The notes beneath the pieces are model-generated. The model did not search any database, was not told the DNA's origin, and was given only the letters and a program-made list of their open reading frames with translations. A program made the position numbers and the translations under genes. 64,000 nucleotides of DNA from Pseudomonadota bacterium. Lineage in GTDB: Archaea > Thermoplasmatota > SW-10-69-26 > JACQPN01 > JAJPHT01. Position 1 is the stretch's first letter; every line of letters starts with the position of its first letter. Of this stretch, positions 25,056-33,791 are shown piece after piece. The stretch covers positions 43,336-107,335 of the forward strand of contig JAJPHT010000027.1 in NCBI GenBank assembly GCA_021325135.1. The letters are read 5' to 3'.

Positions 25056-25541
25056 TTATAACTCCCTCGGAACCGCCCAGATCGGACTCCCGGGCTCCTC
25101 CAGGGCCAGCCGCTCGACGCGGGCCAGCGAGGCGACGACGAGGTCCTCCAGGGCGCGCCGGAAGGGGCGGCGCGCGACGCGCGGGGCCTTCAGGTCGTAG
25201 CGCACCTCCCAGCGCAGCGTGGCGAAGCCGCGGCCGGGAATGATCTCAAAATGCTGCGCCCACCGCCTCTGGCCCGGGGTCCGGACGCCCTCCCACGCGA
25301 CGGCCTCCCCCGGGGCCCAGCGCGCGACGCGCTCGTCCCACGAGGGGAGGCCCGTGAAGTGGAGGCGCCGCGCGACGCCGGGCCCGTCCGCGCTCGCGCC
25401 CTCCAGGTACTCGACGGCGCGCAGGTGGCCCGCCTCGCCGGGCGTCGCGTAGAAGTCGGGCCAGCGCCGCGTGTCGCTCACGACGCGCCAGAGGGCGGCG
25501 GGCGTCGCGGCCGCGTCGCGCTCCTCCGAGACGGTGGTCAC
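25056..25541 (-). CDS. SRPBCC (START/Bet v 1-like) family protein
   Basis: 161 residues. The opening ATPAALWRVVSDTRRWPDFY is the classic polyketide cyclase/START-like N-terminal helix region, followed by PGVARRLHF, WDERVARWAPGEAVAWE and FATLRWEVRYDLK beta strands and a long C-terminal helix. Ligand unknown; such folds bind hydrophobic molecules. The GTG start overlaps the stop of the NYN gene (GTGA), so it is translationally coupled to it. Confidence 0.75.
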   Translation of the reverse strand: MTTVSEERDAAATPAALWRVVSDTRRWPDFYATPGEAGHLRAVEYLEGASADGPGVARRLHFTGLPSWDERVARWAPGEAVAWEGVRTPGQRRWAQHFEIIPGRGFATLRWEVRYDLKAPRVARRPFRRALEDLVVASLARVERLALEEPGSPIWAVPREL

Positions 25542-26623
25542 TCCCGATCGCCGCCCCGGCCCACGGGCACGAGGGCCGCGCGCTCGCGCTTCCAGCGCTT
25601 GGCCAGCTCGGGCGCCGCGTCGAGGACGCCTTGGAGGTCCTTCAGCGGCGTGTCGGCGAGGCGCTCGACGCCGTACTCCTCCGCCACGACCTCCGCGGCG
25701 CGGCTGCCGGCGAGGCGCTTGCGGTCGCCCAGCAGCTCCTTCCATTGGCGGTGGAGGTGCGCCTGGACCTCCTCGTCCAATTCCACCCCGACGTTGGGCA
25801 TCTCGGTGGGCAGGTCGCGCACGTTGGGAAGCTCGCTCTCGTGCTCGGGGTCGACCCACACGGCGAAGTCCGAGGCGTCGGGGTCGCGCCGCGTGCGGAT
25901 GATGGGGGCGAGCGACTCGATGAAGCGCAGGAAGGAGGAGAAGCCGAAGTCGCGGTAGCTGAAGTCGGGCCGGATGCGGCGGATGCTCTCGTGGAGAGGC
26001 CCGCCGTACACGCGGCCCTCGTCGTCGGCCGCCGCGGGCATGGCCTCCAGCACGATGCGGTGGCCCTCGCTGAGCTTCGTCTTCCCGGCCGGCGCGGCGT
26101 GCTTCGCGGGCGAGGCCGCGGCGCGGCGCGCCTCCTCGGCGTAGGCGGCCTCGGGGAGCGCCGCGACGATGGGCGCGGCGGGCGCCTGGTCGTAGTAGAT
26201 GAACTGGTCGCACGACTGCACGAGCGCGCGCCCCACGCGCTTGCGGCTGCCCAGGCCCACGACGCGCTTGCCCCCCTCGCGCAGCCGCCGCGCGAGCTTG
26301 GCGAAGTCGCTGTCCGCCGTGACAAGGATGAACGTGTCGATGGGGCGCGTGTAGAGCAGGTCCATGGCGTCGACGGTGAGCATGATGTCCGTCGCGTTCT
26401 TGGTGCCGCTGCCCGTGGTGAACTGGTGCAGTTCCTCGAAACCCGCCTCGCGCAGCGCGCTCTGCGCCTTGGCGTGGCGCGTCCAGTCCGCGTAGGCGCG
26501 CCGCACGATGACGCGCCCGAACGCCGCCGCCTCGGCGAGCACGCGGTTGAGGTTCACGTCGCGCGCGTTCTCGTAGTCCATGAGGATGGCGACCGTCGGC
26601 TCGCTGGAGCCTTCGCGGACCAT
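25538..26623 (-). CDS. NYN-domain nuclease with OST-HTH/LOTUS domain
   Basis: 361 residues. NYN domain (residues 8-150): VAILMDYENARDV with the first Asp, GSGTKNATDIMLTVDAMDL, and FILVTADSDFAKLARRLRE with the paired acidic residues, a LabA/NicB-like RNase fold. After a linker, an OST-HTH/LOTUS domain (about 190-255: GPLHESIRRIRPDFSYRDFG, FLRFIESL), which binds RNA, possibly G-quadruplexes. A charged C-terminal part follows. Probably RNA processing or turnover. The start at 26623 directly precedes the NYN core; coupled to the SRPBCC gene downstream. Confidence 0.82.
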   Translation of the reverse strand: MVREGSSEPTVAILMDYENARDVNLNRVLAEAAAFGRVIVRRAYADWTRHAKAQSALREAGFEELHQFTTGSGTKNATDIMLTVDAMDLLYTRPIDTFILVTADSDFAKLARRLREGGKRVVGLGSRKRVGRALVQSCDQFIYYDQAPAAPIVAALPEAAYAEEARRAAASPAKHAAPAGKTKLSEGHRIVLEAMPAAADDEGRVYGGPLHESIRRIRPDFSYRDFGFSSFLRFIESLAPIIRTRRDPDASDFAVWVDPEHESELPNVRDLPTEMPNVGVELDEEVQAHLHRQWKELLGDRKRLAGSRAAEVVAEEYGVERLADTPLKDLQGVLDAAPELAKRWKRERAALVPVGRGGDRE

Positions 26624-26825
26624 GGGCAGGGTAGCCGGGACCTGGCTGAAAAAGGCATCCGGAGCGGAGGGGGATGCCAGGCGGGAGACTTGCCCTTCCC
26701 GCCTGGCTACGGGCACACCTCCTCGCCCGGCCGGGCGGACCGGCGTGGGCCGGGCCGCGCGACGCCGCCCCCAAGACGCCTCAAGGGGATAACCTCCGTT
26801 GGCGGGCCTTGCCGCGCCCCCGGTC

Positions 26826-26843
26826 AGCAAACTTCGCCAACAA
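26826..26843 (+). promoter_or_regulatory. GGCAA-N7-CAACAA element, copy 1
   Basis: AGCAA, seven bases, CAACAA. About 48 nt before the ATG of the small secreted peptide at 26892. First of six copies with the same internal spacing in this locus. Confidence 0.55.
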
Positions 26844-26891
26844 TGTTGATCATGCACAGAACGCGTCGTTCTCCCTTGGAGGCATACCTCA

Positions 26892-27143
26892 ATGCTCCGA
26901 CTTGCCATGATCGTGTTCGTGATTGCCTACGCCGTCTCTGGGCTGGGAATCGCTGCCGCGTCCGGGAACCCGGCCGTCCTGAGTCCTGTCATTGACAACG
27001 TCATCATTGACAACGTCAACGTGGAGCGTTTCGTCGAGATCCACTGCCCCATCCACGTGTCCTACCTCTGCGGCGAATGCCCCCTGTCAAGCTCGGCCAT
27101 CATGGGCGACCCCGTGGGCTACGTCGAGACGTGCGCGTGGTAA
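26892..27143 (+). CDS. Small secreted Cys-containing peptide at the head of the RiPP locus
   Basis: 83 residues. Signal peptide (MIVFVIAYAVSGLGIAAA), an Asn/Val/Ile-rich stretch with an NVIIDN-type repeat, then a C-terminal part with five cysteines (HCPIHV, YLCGECP, ETCAW). Not homologous by eye to the five peptides at 37.9-39.3 kb but of the same general type. The upstream shared element and SD-like GGAGG 10 nt before the ATG support expression. The next gene begins 17 bp later, so the two probably form a unit. Confidence 0.65.
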   Translation: MLRLAMIVFVIAYAVSGLGIAAASGNPAVLSPVIDNVIIDNVNVERFVEIHCPIHVSYLCGECPLSSSAIMGDPVGYVETCAW

Positions 27144-27160
27144 GGCCTGGACGTGTCGCC

Positions 27161-28678
27161 ATGGGACCCCGCTTCCTCCTGATCGTGGCCGCCCTGCTCG
27201 CCCTGGCGAGCCCGTGGGCCGCGGCAGGGGGGCGCCTGGACGCGCCCGTGGCAACCCTCATCGTCAAGGACAGCCACCCCGACTCCTGCGGCCTGCCCGG
27301 ATTCTGTCCGGCCGAGGTCAACGCCTCGGCGGAGGACCCGGGCAACGCGACCGTCGACCTCTCGGACCGCTTCGAGTACGTCGGCGTCGCCACCAACGAC
27401 AGCCTCGTGGAGGACACCACGGGGTACCCGCTCCTGCCCGACTCCGGCCTCGTCGTCCACGGCCGCGACCTCTACGTCCGCCACCCGCTCACCAGCACGG
27501 CGACGCACGCCTACAACAACCACGTCCCGGACTACCCCGGGCGCGACCACGCGGGCGTCGAGATGAGCCCCCAGAACGTCACCCTCAACACGCCCGGCGT
27601 CGCCGGGAACCTCCAGACGACCTACCTCCCCTACAGCAACGACGGGGTGGGCTACGACCAGGAGGGCCCCTTCAACACGCCGGGCGGCAACGACACGGAC
27701 ACCTACCTGGGCCACCCTGAGCTGCCCTGCCACTACGTCGACACCGCCTCCTGCTGGGAGACGAGCGACGGCGCGGACGCCCAGCGCCGCAACGCGACGC
27801 CCGACGTGAACCTCGGCTTCTCCTTCAACACGACGCAGCTGGCCACCGACCCCGCGCGTCTCAACGCGTCGAACCAGTCGGGCTCGTACCCCATTGGCCC
27901 CTCGGTCCCCCCCTGGTCCTACGAGGCGCCCCAGACGATCCCGCTCCCCCTGCCGGGCCAGGCCCCGATCCCCTCCCAGGCGCTCCCCCCGGCCCCGCCC
28001 CCGGCCTCTGCCCCCGCGGCGGCGCACGGCCGCGCGCCCGCGGGCGGCCCGCGCGCCTCGGTCGCGACCGCGCTCATCGCGCCCGCGGCGCCGCGCCTCG
28101 GCGCGGCCCCCCTCGTCGCGGGGCTCGTGGGCGGCAGCGTCGTGCAGGCGCTGCTGAGCCTCTACTCCCGCATCGCGAGCCGCGAGGAGGTCCTGGACTC
28201 CCGGCCGCGCCGCGAGATCCTGGAGCGCGTCGGCGCGCACCGCGTCTGCTCGCTGGCCGAACTGACGCGCGCGACGGGCATGAACCGCAACGCCGTCACG
28301 CACCACCTCCGCAAGCTCGCGGGCTTCGGCCTCGTCCGCCTCGTGCGCGAGGACCGCCAGCTCTTCGTCATGCCCGTGGGCGAGCCCGCCCCCGGCGGCG
28401 ACGTGCCGCTGCGCGTCTCGCGCCACACGCTGCGCAGGCGCATCGTGGACGCGCTGGAGGCGCAGGGCGGGCAGATGGCCCGCGTCGCGCTCCACGATGC
28501 GCTCTCCGACGCGCCCGAGCGCACGCGCAACTACACGCTGCGCCGCATGGAGCAGCTTGGCGTGCTGCGAAGCTGGGAGGACGAGCGCGGCGAGCGCCAC
28601 GTCGCCCTCGCGCGCGCCCCCGCGGCCTCCGCCCCCGGCGCGGCCCGCGGCGCGCTCTCCTCGCCCAACCACGTCTGA
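27161..28678 (+). CDS. Membrane-tethered winged-helix regulator with extracellular domain
   Basis: 505 residues. Signal or first helix (FLLIVAALLALASPWAAA), an extracellular beta-rich domain of about 240 residues with N-x-T/S sequons and two Cys pairs (SCGLPGFCP, PCHYVDTASCW), a Pro/Ala linker, a membrane helix (APLVAGLVGGSVVQALLSLY, about residue 320-340), then two cytoplasmic winged helices: LAELTRATGMNRNAVTHHLRKLAGFGLV and a second at RHTLRRRIVDALEAQGG. One-pass sensors of this plan are known in euryarchaea. It sits directly before the lanthipeptide-like genes and is the best candidate for their regulator. Confidence 0.75.
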   Translation: MGPRFLLIVAALLALASPWAAAGGRLDAPVATLIVKDSHPDSCGLPGFCPAEVNASAEDPGNATVDLSDRFEYVGVATNDSLVEDTTGYPLLPDSGLVVHGRDLYVRHPLTSTATHAYNNHVPDYPGRDHAGVEMSPQNVTLNTPGVAGNLQTTYLPYSNDGVGYDQEGPFNTPGGNDTDTYLGHPELPCHYVDTASCWETSDGADAQRRNATPDVNLGFSFNTTQLATDPARLNASNQSGSYPIGPSVPPWSYEAPQTIPLPLPGQAPIPSQALPPAPPPASAPAAAHGRAPAGGPRASVATALIAPAAPRLGAAPLVAGLVGGSVVQALLSLYSRIASREEVLDSRPRREILERVGAHRVCSLAELTRATGMNRNAVTHHLRKLAGFGLVRLVREDRQLFVMPVGEPAPGGDVPLRVSRHTLRRRIVDALEAQGGQMARVALHDALSDAPERTRNYTLRRMEQLGVLRSWEDERGERHVALARAPAASAPGAARGALSSPNHV

Positions 28679-28785
28679 GCCCGATAACGGCCCGTGCGTT
28701 TTGATATCAGATTTGCCTTAGCCGCGGCCCCGGGCCCCTTTTCGGATCGCCTCGGGGCGCCCGGGGGCCCGGAAAGGCGCCTCGC

Positions 28786-28803
28786 GGCAACCGTGGACAA
28801 CAA
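28786..28803 (+). promoter_or_regulatory. GGCAA-N7-CAACAA element, copy 2
   Basis: GGCAA, seven bases, CAACAA, about 93 nt before the first precursor gene (28897). It lies in the 218 bp gap after the regulator gene; nothing else is apparent in that gap. Confidence 0.6.
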
Positions 28804-28896
28804 TCGGCGCGCGAAATATCCATGTACGTGACGCCTATACGGAGTGGGTCGCGCCCGCGGCGGTCGCCCGGACGCACCATCTCAGAGGTTTCGCCT

Positions 28897-29250
28897 ATGG
28901 GTGTCAAGAAGAAGCTGAAGGCTCGAGACATCGAGCAGCTGGAGAACACGAGCATCGCGTCCGCCCTCGTCGGGAACGAGATTCTCGACGTGAACAGGCT
29001 CGTCAACGTGGACATCATCAAGACGACCTGTCAGCAGGACTCGGTCTGCGAAGAGACGGTGGAGTGCGTCGTGGTCATCACGTGCGGCTTCACGAGCTGC
29101 GTCAACACCTGCTGCCACAACTGCAGCGTCGGCACGTGCTTCTGCACCGCGGCCTGCACGCTGGTGAGCTGCGACGCCGGCACGGTCTGCGCCTGCACCA
29201 AGGGCGACTCGTGCAACGACGGCTCGGTGTGCGTCGCCCCCACCGGATAG
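28897..29250 (+). CDS. Lanthipeptide-like RiPP precursor, long type A1
   Basis: 117 residues. Leader of about 45 residues: basic start (MGVKKKLKARD), then the conserved IEQLENTSI block shared with five other genes here. The core has 16 Cys and many Ser/Thr placed one to four residues away (SVCEETVEC, TSCVNTCC, ACTLVSCDAGTVC), well suited to thioether rings. The peptide has no signal peptide, so export would need processing. The ATG at 28897 has GAGGT upstream; a longer frame from 28822 is rejected because A2 starts at the same Met. First gene of a unit encoding LLM, kinase, lyase and cyclase. Confidence 0.85.
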   Translation: MGVKKKLKARDIEQLENTSIASALVGNEILDVNRLVNVDIIKTTCQQDSVCEETVECVVVITCGFTSCVNTCCHNCSVGTCFCTAACTLVSCDAGTVCACTKGDSCNDGSVCVAPTG

Positions 29251-29332
29251 ACCTGCCCCCACGACGTGAGAAGCATGCAGACACCCTCCTCGCCCGCACG
29301 CTCATCCGCTCCCCTTCCGGAGGACGCCCTCC

Positions 29333-30238
29333 TTGCCTGAGATCGGCGTCCTCGACTTCGGCCTCCACGAGCCTGGCGACGCCCAGCGCTCGCTGCGCAA
29401 CACCATCGCCCTCGCCCAGGGCGTCGAGCCCCTGGGCTTCTCCTCCTTCTGGGTGACGGAGCACCACCAGGAGGGCTACGCGCAGGCCAGCCCCTCCGTG
29501 CTCGCCGCCGCCGTCGCCGCCTCCACGCGCCACATCCAGGTGGGCGTGGGCGGCGTCCTCCTGCCCTACCACCCCCCCTACCGCGTCGCCGGCGACTTCC
29601 GCCTCCTCTCGGCCCTCTACCCCGGGCGCATCCACCTGGGCGTGGGCCGCGGACCCGGCGCCGGGCCCGAGGTCATCCGCGAGCTCGTCCCCGAGGGCAC
29701 GCCGGTCTCCGACCCCGCCTTCTTCGAGGCCCACGCGCGACGCCTCCTGGAGCTTCTCCACGACGAGGACCCCGCCGTGCGCGTGCGCCCCGAAGCGGCC
29801 GCGCCCCCCATGTGGGTCCTCGGGCGCAGCCCCGAGGCCGCGGCCTTCGCCGGGCGCCTGGGCGTCGGCTACGCCTACCCCGAGTTCATCATCCCCGACG
29901 ACCCCGCCGGCTCCCGCACGGGGCGCTGCTTCGACGCGTACCGCCGCGCGTTCACGCCGCGCCCAGGCTCCGAGAAGCCCCGCGCCTGCCTGGGCATCAC
30001 GGCGTACTGCGCCGCGCCCGGCGAGCCCGTGCCCGCGGCGTCCGACGCCAACGTGCACGGCACCGCCGCCCAGTGCCGCGCGGACATCCGCGAGCGCATC
30101 GAGCGCCTCGACCTCGACCTCCTCCTGCTGGGCACGCTGCGCAGCCTCTCCCTGGAGAGGCAGGTGGCCAACCTCGGCCGCCTCGCCCGGGCCCTCCGTC
30201 TCCCCCAGAACCTCCCCCCGCAACGGGTGACCCCATGA
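29333..30238 (+). CDS. Luciferase-like (LLM/F420-type) oxidoreductase 1 of RiPP locus
   Basis: 301 residues, TIM-barrel bacterial luciferase-like family. Signature: GVLDFGLHEPG, LGFSSFWVTEHH, VGVGGVLLPYHPPYRVA, LYPGRIHLGVGRGPG. Members use FMN or F420. In class V lanthipeptide clusters an F420H2-dependent enzyme of this superfamily reduces dehydroalanine to D-alanine (established for lexapeptide); the same job is inferred here. TTG start with GGAGGA upstream, aligned with the ATG of the second LLM gene. ATGA overlap with the kinase gene shows coupling. Confidence 0.8.
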   Translation: MPEIGVLDFGLHEPGDAQRSLRNTIALAQGVEPLGFSSFWVTEHHQEGYAQASPSVLAAAVAASTRHIQVGVGGVLLPYHPPYRVAGDFRLLSALYPGRIHLGVGRGPGAGPEVIRELVPEGTPVSDPAFFEAHARRLLELLHDEDPAVRVRPEAAAPPMWVLGRSPEAAAFAGRLGVGYAYPEFIIPDDPAGSRTGRCFDAYRRAFTPRPGSEKPRACLGITAYCAAPGEPVPAASDANVHGTAAQCRADIRERIERLDLDLLLLGTLRSLSLERQVANLGRLARALRLPQNLPPQRVTP

Positions 30239-31374
30239 CTGCCGCCACCACCTCCGCACCCGCACGCCGAAACGCGACCCTGGACAGCCTGCCCGACATC
30301 CTCGTGAAGCGCGGGCTCGTCGACCGCGCGCGCTTCGTGGACAGCTACGTCTCCATCGAGGACCGCTCGCGCCGCAACCGCAACTTCAAGGTCGTCGTGC
30401 CCGACGGCCCCAAGCTCCTCGTGAAGCAGGGCTCGGAGGGGGCCAACGGAAGCTGGGCCGCCGTCGAGAGCGAGGCGCGCCTGCTGCGCACCGCCGCCAC
30501 CGACCCCGCGTTCGCCTCCATCCGCTGGTTCTCGCCCAAGATCGTCGACTACGACGAGGAGAACCAGATCCTCGCCACCGAGCTGATCCAGCCCGCGACG
30601 ACGCTCACCAAGTACCACGTGAACCTGGGCAACATCCACTTCCCCTCCGAGGCCGGCGACACGCTGGGCCGCCTCGTCGCCTCGTGGCACAACGCCGCGC
30701 GCAAGGCGTGGAAGGGGGGCCGCCTGGAGTACGTCCACCGCTCGCAGCCCTTCGTCGCGCCCACGCTGGAGCAGCTTCGCCGCGCGCCCGCCCAGCCCAC
30801 CGACGTCCGCTCGTCGTACCTCAAGCTCGTCAAGGAGATCGTGCCCTACGAGCGCCACGTCGCGCAGATCGCCGAGTGGGAGAAGGAGCACAAGGGCGTC
30901 GGCCACGGCGACATCCGCTGGGACAACGTCCTCATCACCGAGGGCGGCGGCCGCGGCGGCAACATGAACTTCCGCCTCATCGACTGGGAGATGGCCTACG
31001 TGGGCGACCCCGCGTGGGACGTCGCGTGCTACCTGGGCGAGTACCTGCGCCTCTGGTTCATGAGCACGCTGGGGCGGCAGGTCACCAGCGTCGCGGAGGT
31101 GGAGTCCAAGGCGAAGTTCAAGCTCGCCGACACGCACGAGTCCATCGCCGCCTTCCTCGACAGCTACAGCCGGAAGTCGGAGATCGCCGCAGGCAAGAGG
31201 CCCAACCTCGTGCCGCGCCTCCACGCCTACCTCCCCTACGTCGTGCTGCTCATCTGCTACGAGTCGCTCCAGCGCCAGGCCCAGTTCCCGCCGGTCTGCA
31301 AGGTCGCCATCGAGATGGCCCGCGACGCGATCGAGGACCCCCAGACGAAGCACCACGAGTGGTTCGGCCTTTGA
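30235..31374 (+). CDS. Phosphotransferase-fold kinase, class V lanthipeptide synthetase-like
   Basis: 379 residues, aminoglycoside/choline phosphotransferase (APH) fold. N-lobe: RNFKVVVPDGPKLLVKQG with nucleotide-binding Lys; catalytic loop GHGDIRWDNVLI (D226, N231); metal-binding LIDWEMAYVGDPAWDVA. In class V lanthipeptides and thioamitides, an APH-like kinase paired with a HopA1-like protein phosphorylates Ser/Thr of the precursor before elimination. Here it is encoded between the LLM and HopA1-like genes, overlapping the former by ATGA and preceding the latter by 10 bp; GGTGA SD. Antibiotic resistance is a much less likely role given the context. Confidence 0.82.
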   Translation: MTAATTSAPARRNATLDSLPDILVKRGLVDRARFVDSYVSIEDRSRRNRNFKVVVPDGPKLLVKQGSEGANGSWAAVESEARLLRTAATDPAFASIRWFSPKIVDYDEENQILATELIQPATTLTKYHVNLGNIHFPSEAGDTLGRLVASWHNAARKAWKGGRLEYVHRSQPFVAPTLEQLRRAPAQPTDVRSSYLKLVKEIVPYERHVAQIAEWEKEHKGVGHGDIRWDNVLITEGGGRGGNMNFRLIDWEMAYVGDPAWDVACYLGEYLRLWFMSTLGRQVTSVAEVESKAKFKLADTHESIAAFLDSYSRKSEIAAGKRPNLVPRLHAYLPYVVLLICYESLQRQAQFPPVCKVAIEMARDAIEDPQTKHHEWFGL

Positions 31375-31384
31375 GGTGATTGTC

Positions 31385-32392
31385 ATGAATCCTGTCCAAA
31401 AGCTCTGCGAAGAGGTCTCGTTCGTCTCCGAGACGCGCGTCCGCATCCGAACCATGGAGATCGACGGCGAGCGCCTCCAGAACCGCTTCACGAAGTCCGT
31501 CGAGGGCTACCCCGCCATCGTGGGGGGCCTGGCCCAGCTCGTCTACGACGAGTTCTACTGCGAGCGCGACCCGGGCCGCGGCGCCTACGCGTTCGTGGAG
31601 GACCGCATCCTGCGCGACGAGTTCCACCTCGCGCTGCGCCGCGCCAGCGCCTCGCGCCACATCTGGACCTCCGGATGGACGCAGGAGGCGGACCAGGGGG
31701 ACAAGCTCCTCCTGCGCAACCGCAACGGCGCCGCCGTGCTCGCGAACCGGGACGCCGTGCGCCCCGCCGCCGACGGGACGATGGCCGTGAAGGTCACGCC
31801 CGACTCCGTGCCCACGCAGGCCGGGTGGGTCTACTTCTTCGGCGAGACGGCCCACCCCGCCGAGGCCCAGACGACGGTCCGGCTCTACTGGAACCTCTGC
31901 GCGCAGGGCGCCGTGCCCTTCGCGGGGACGCTCACGCGCGTCCTCAACAAGGCCGAGGTCCCCTTCCAGATGAAGGTCGTCGAGGACCCGCAAGGGTTCC
32001 GCCGCGCGGACGGCGGCGTGCTCTACGTGCCCCAGACGAGCTGGGACGCGCTGCGCGCGAACCTCCCCGAGATCTACGCGCAGATCGGCCCCTACCTCAA
32101 GCGGAAGACGCCCCTCTTCGCGCTGGAGATGGCGCCCGGCCTGGGCCTCGCGGAGGACCCCGGCAACGGCGAGAGCTTCGGCATGTCCCGCTCGCGCCTC
32201 GTCGCGGAGGGCCTCTACGACGCGCTCAACGTCGGCGCGACCGACGCCGACGCGCGCCGCGAGGCCATCGAGCGCCGCTTCTCCCGCGCCGGGCTCGACC
32301 CCGCGCGCCCCCACCTCAACCCCGGAAGCCGCGCCGAGTACGTCGCGGCCCTTCCCGCGAACCCCATCCTTGCCCTGGGTGACCTGCCATGA
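31385..32392 (+). CDS. HopA1-like phospho-Ser/Thr lyase of RiPP locus
   Basis: 335 residues. The C-terminal two thirds carry HopA1 family segments: VRLYWNL, RVLNKAEVPFQMKVV, GGVLYVPQ, and TPLFALEMAPGLGLAEDPG followed by ESFGMSRSRLVAEGL. HopA1-like proteins serve as the lyase of class V lanthipeptide synthetases and of AviMeCys formation, eliminating phosphate from pSer/pThr to give Dha/Dhb. ATG with SD GAGGTGAT overlapping the kinase stop; its own stop overlaps the LanC ATG (ATGA). I did not verify individual catalytic residues. Confidence 0.82.
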   Translation: MNPVQKLCEEVSFVSETRVRIRTMEIDGERLQNRFTKSVEGYPAIVGGLAQLVYDEFYCERDPGRGAYAFVEDRILRDEFHLALRRASASRHIWTSGWTQEADQGDKLLLRNRNGAAVLANRDAVRPAADGTMAVKVTPDSVPTQAGWVYFFGETAHPAEAQTTVRLYWNLCAQGAVPFAGTLTRVLNKAEVPFQMKVVEDPQGFRRADGGVLYVPQTSWDALRANLPEIYAQIGPYLKRKTPLFALEMAPGLGLAEDPGNGESFGMSRSRLVAEGLYDALNVGATDADARREAIERRFSRAGLDPARPHLNPGSRAEYVAALPANPILALGDLP

Positions 32393-33705
32393 GCATCTAC
32401 CTCGAGAACGCCGCCGCCATCGCCGACCAGCTCTGCGAGGACGCCCACGTGGCCAACGGCCGCGCCAACTGGGTGTCCCGCTCCGTGCCCTACGCCCAGC
32501 GCAGGCCCGACGGGAAGTCCCCCGACCTCCTGCCCGCGCTGGAGCCGCTCAACCCGTCGTTCTATTCTGGGACCGCGGGCATCGCGGTCTTCCTCGCGCG
32601 CCTCCACCAGTACACCAAGGACCCGCGCCACGCGCGCATGGCGAAGGCGGCCATCCGCCACTCCATCGAGCACGCCTTCGACGTGGTCCCCGCCTCCGAG
32701 CGGCCCATGCCCATCGGCACGAGCTGGCAGAAGGGGTTCTACATCGGCAGCATGGGCATCGCGTGGGCCACCGAGGAGGTCGGCCGCGCGCTGGGCTCCG
32801 ACGACATCCGCCGCGAGGGGCGCAGCCTCTTCGCGCGCGTCGCCAGCGAGCCCTCCGCCACCGAGTTCGACCTCATGTTCGGCGTCGCGGGCTCCGTCGC
32901 CGCGTCGCTGAGCCTCGCCGAGCAGGGCTACCAGGGCGCCCAGGAGTTCGCCGTGGCCATGGGCGACTGGCTCCTCTCCAACGCGCGCAAGGAGGAGCAG
33001 GGCTGGTCGTGGCTCGGCTACGGCTCGTCGCCCAACGCGCCCGCGCTGCTGGGCCTCAGCCACGGCACCTCCGGCGTCGCGGTCGTGATGCAGCGCCTCT
33101 ACGAGGCCACCAAGGACGAGCGCTACCTGGAGGCGGTGGAGCAGTCCATCGCCTACGAGCGCGCGAAGTTCGACGCGCAGGAGGGCAACTGGCCCCACTT
33201 CGGCATCCCCGCGCAGCAGGACGGGCGGCCCGGCTTCTTCTCCACCTGGTGCCACGGCGCGCCCGGTGTCGGCCTCGCCCGCGCCTTCCTCTACCCCCGG
33301 ATGCGCGACGCGCGCATGCTCGACGAGATCCGCGACGCGTGGAAGAACACCGTGCGCTCCGTGGAGCTGGACCTGGAGCGGCCCGGACGCGACTTCCAGT
33401 ACTGCCACGGCGTGGGCGGCAACACCGAGTGCCTCTGGGAGATGGCCAGCGTCCTCGACCCCGCCAAGGGCGCCAAGCTCGCGCGCGACGTCGCGCAGTA
33501 CGGCGTCGAGCGCTACGGCAAGGGCGCGGCGGGCAAGTGGGGCGGGTGGGCCGGCTGGCCGACGGCCGTCTCGCACCGCTACCACCCGCCGCTGATCACC
33601 GGCCTCGCGGGCGTCGGGTACTTCCTGCTGCGGGTCCACGACCCGGCCCGCGTGCCCACCGTCCTGCTGCCCGCCGTCTCCATGGACTACGCCGCTGCGC
33701 GTTAG
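32389..33705 (+). CDS. LanC-type lanthionine cyclase (free-standing)
   Basis: 438 residues, LanC-like alpha/alpha-barrel. Repeated GxxG segments (FYSGTAGIAVFL, FYIGSMGIAWA, LMFGVAGSVA, LSHGTSGVAVV) and the zinc ligands of the cyclase: Cys288 in TWCHGAPGVGLA, Cys339-His340 in QYCHGVGGNTE. Nisin cyclase has its ligands at comparable positions in a protein of similar length, so the enzyme is probably active. It would add Cys thiols to Dha/Dhb of the precursors. A LanC protein beside kinase and HopA1 lyase is unlike the class V synthetases I know, which use an unrelated cyclase component. Confidence 0.85.
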   Translation: MSIYLENAAAIADQLCEDAHVANGRANWVSRSVPYAQRRPDGKSPDLLPALEPLNPSFYSGTAGIAVFLARLHQYTKDPRHARMAKAAIRHSIEHAFDVVPASERPMPIGTSWQKGFYIGSMGIAWATEEVGRALGSDDIRREGRSLFARVASEPSATEFDLMFGVAGSVAASLSLAEQGYQGAQEFAVAMGDWLLSNARKEEQGWSWLGYGSSPNAPALLGLSHGTSGVAVVMQRLYEATKDERYLEAVEQSIAYERAKFDAQEGNWPHFGIPAQQDGRPGFFSTWCHGAPGVGLARAFLYPRMRDARMLDEIRDAWKNTVRSVELDLERPGRDFQYCHGVGGNTECLWEMASVLDPAKGAKLARDVAQYGVERYGKGAAGKWGGWAGWPTAVSHRYHPPLITGLAGVGYFLLRVHDPARVPTVLLPAVSMDYAAAR

Positions 33706-33708
33706 CCA

Positions 33709-33726
33709 GGCAAGGTCCGCAAACAA
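33709..33726 (+). promoter_or_regulatory. GGCAA-N7-CAACAA element, copy 3
   Basis: GGCAA, seven bases, AAACAA, starting 3 bp after the cyclase stop and about 65 nt before precursor A2. Same spacing as the other copies. Confidence 0.55.
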
Positions 33727-33791
33727 TGGAGAAGTAGGCTCGGGACGCTATCCGGCGGGGCAGATCGCTGCCCCGTTTCAGAGGTTCGCCT

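Noticed and set aside
28822..28896. Longer N-terminus for precursor A1
   Set aside because: The extra 25 residues are absent from A2, and the SD site GAGGT serves the ATG at 28897.
30235..31374. Aminoglycoside resistance phosphotransferase
   Set aside because: The fold is the same, but the gene overlaps or abuts an LLM gene and a HopA1-like gene beside lanthipeptide-like precursors.
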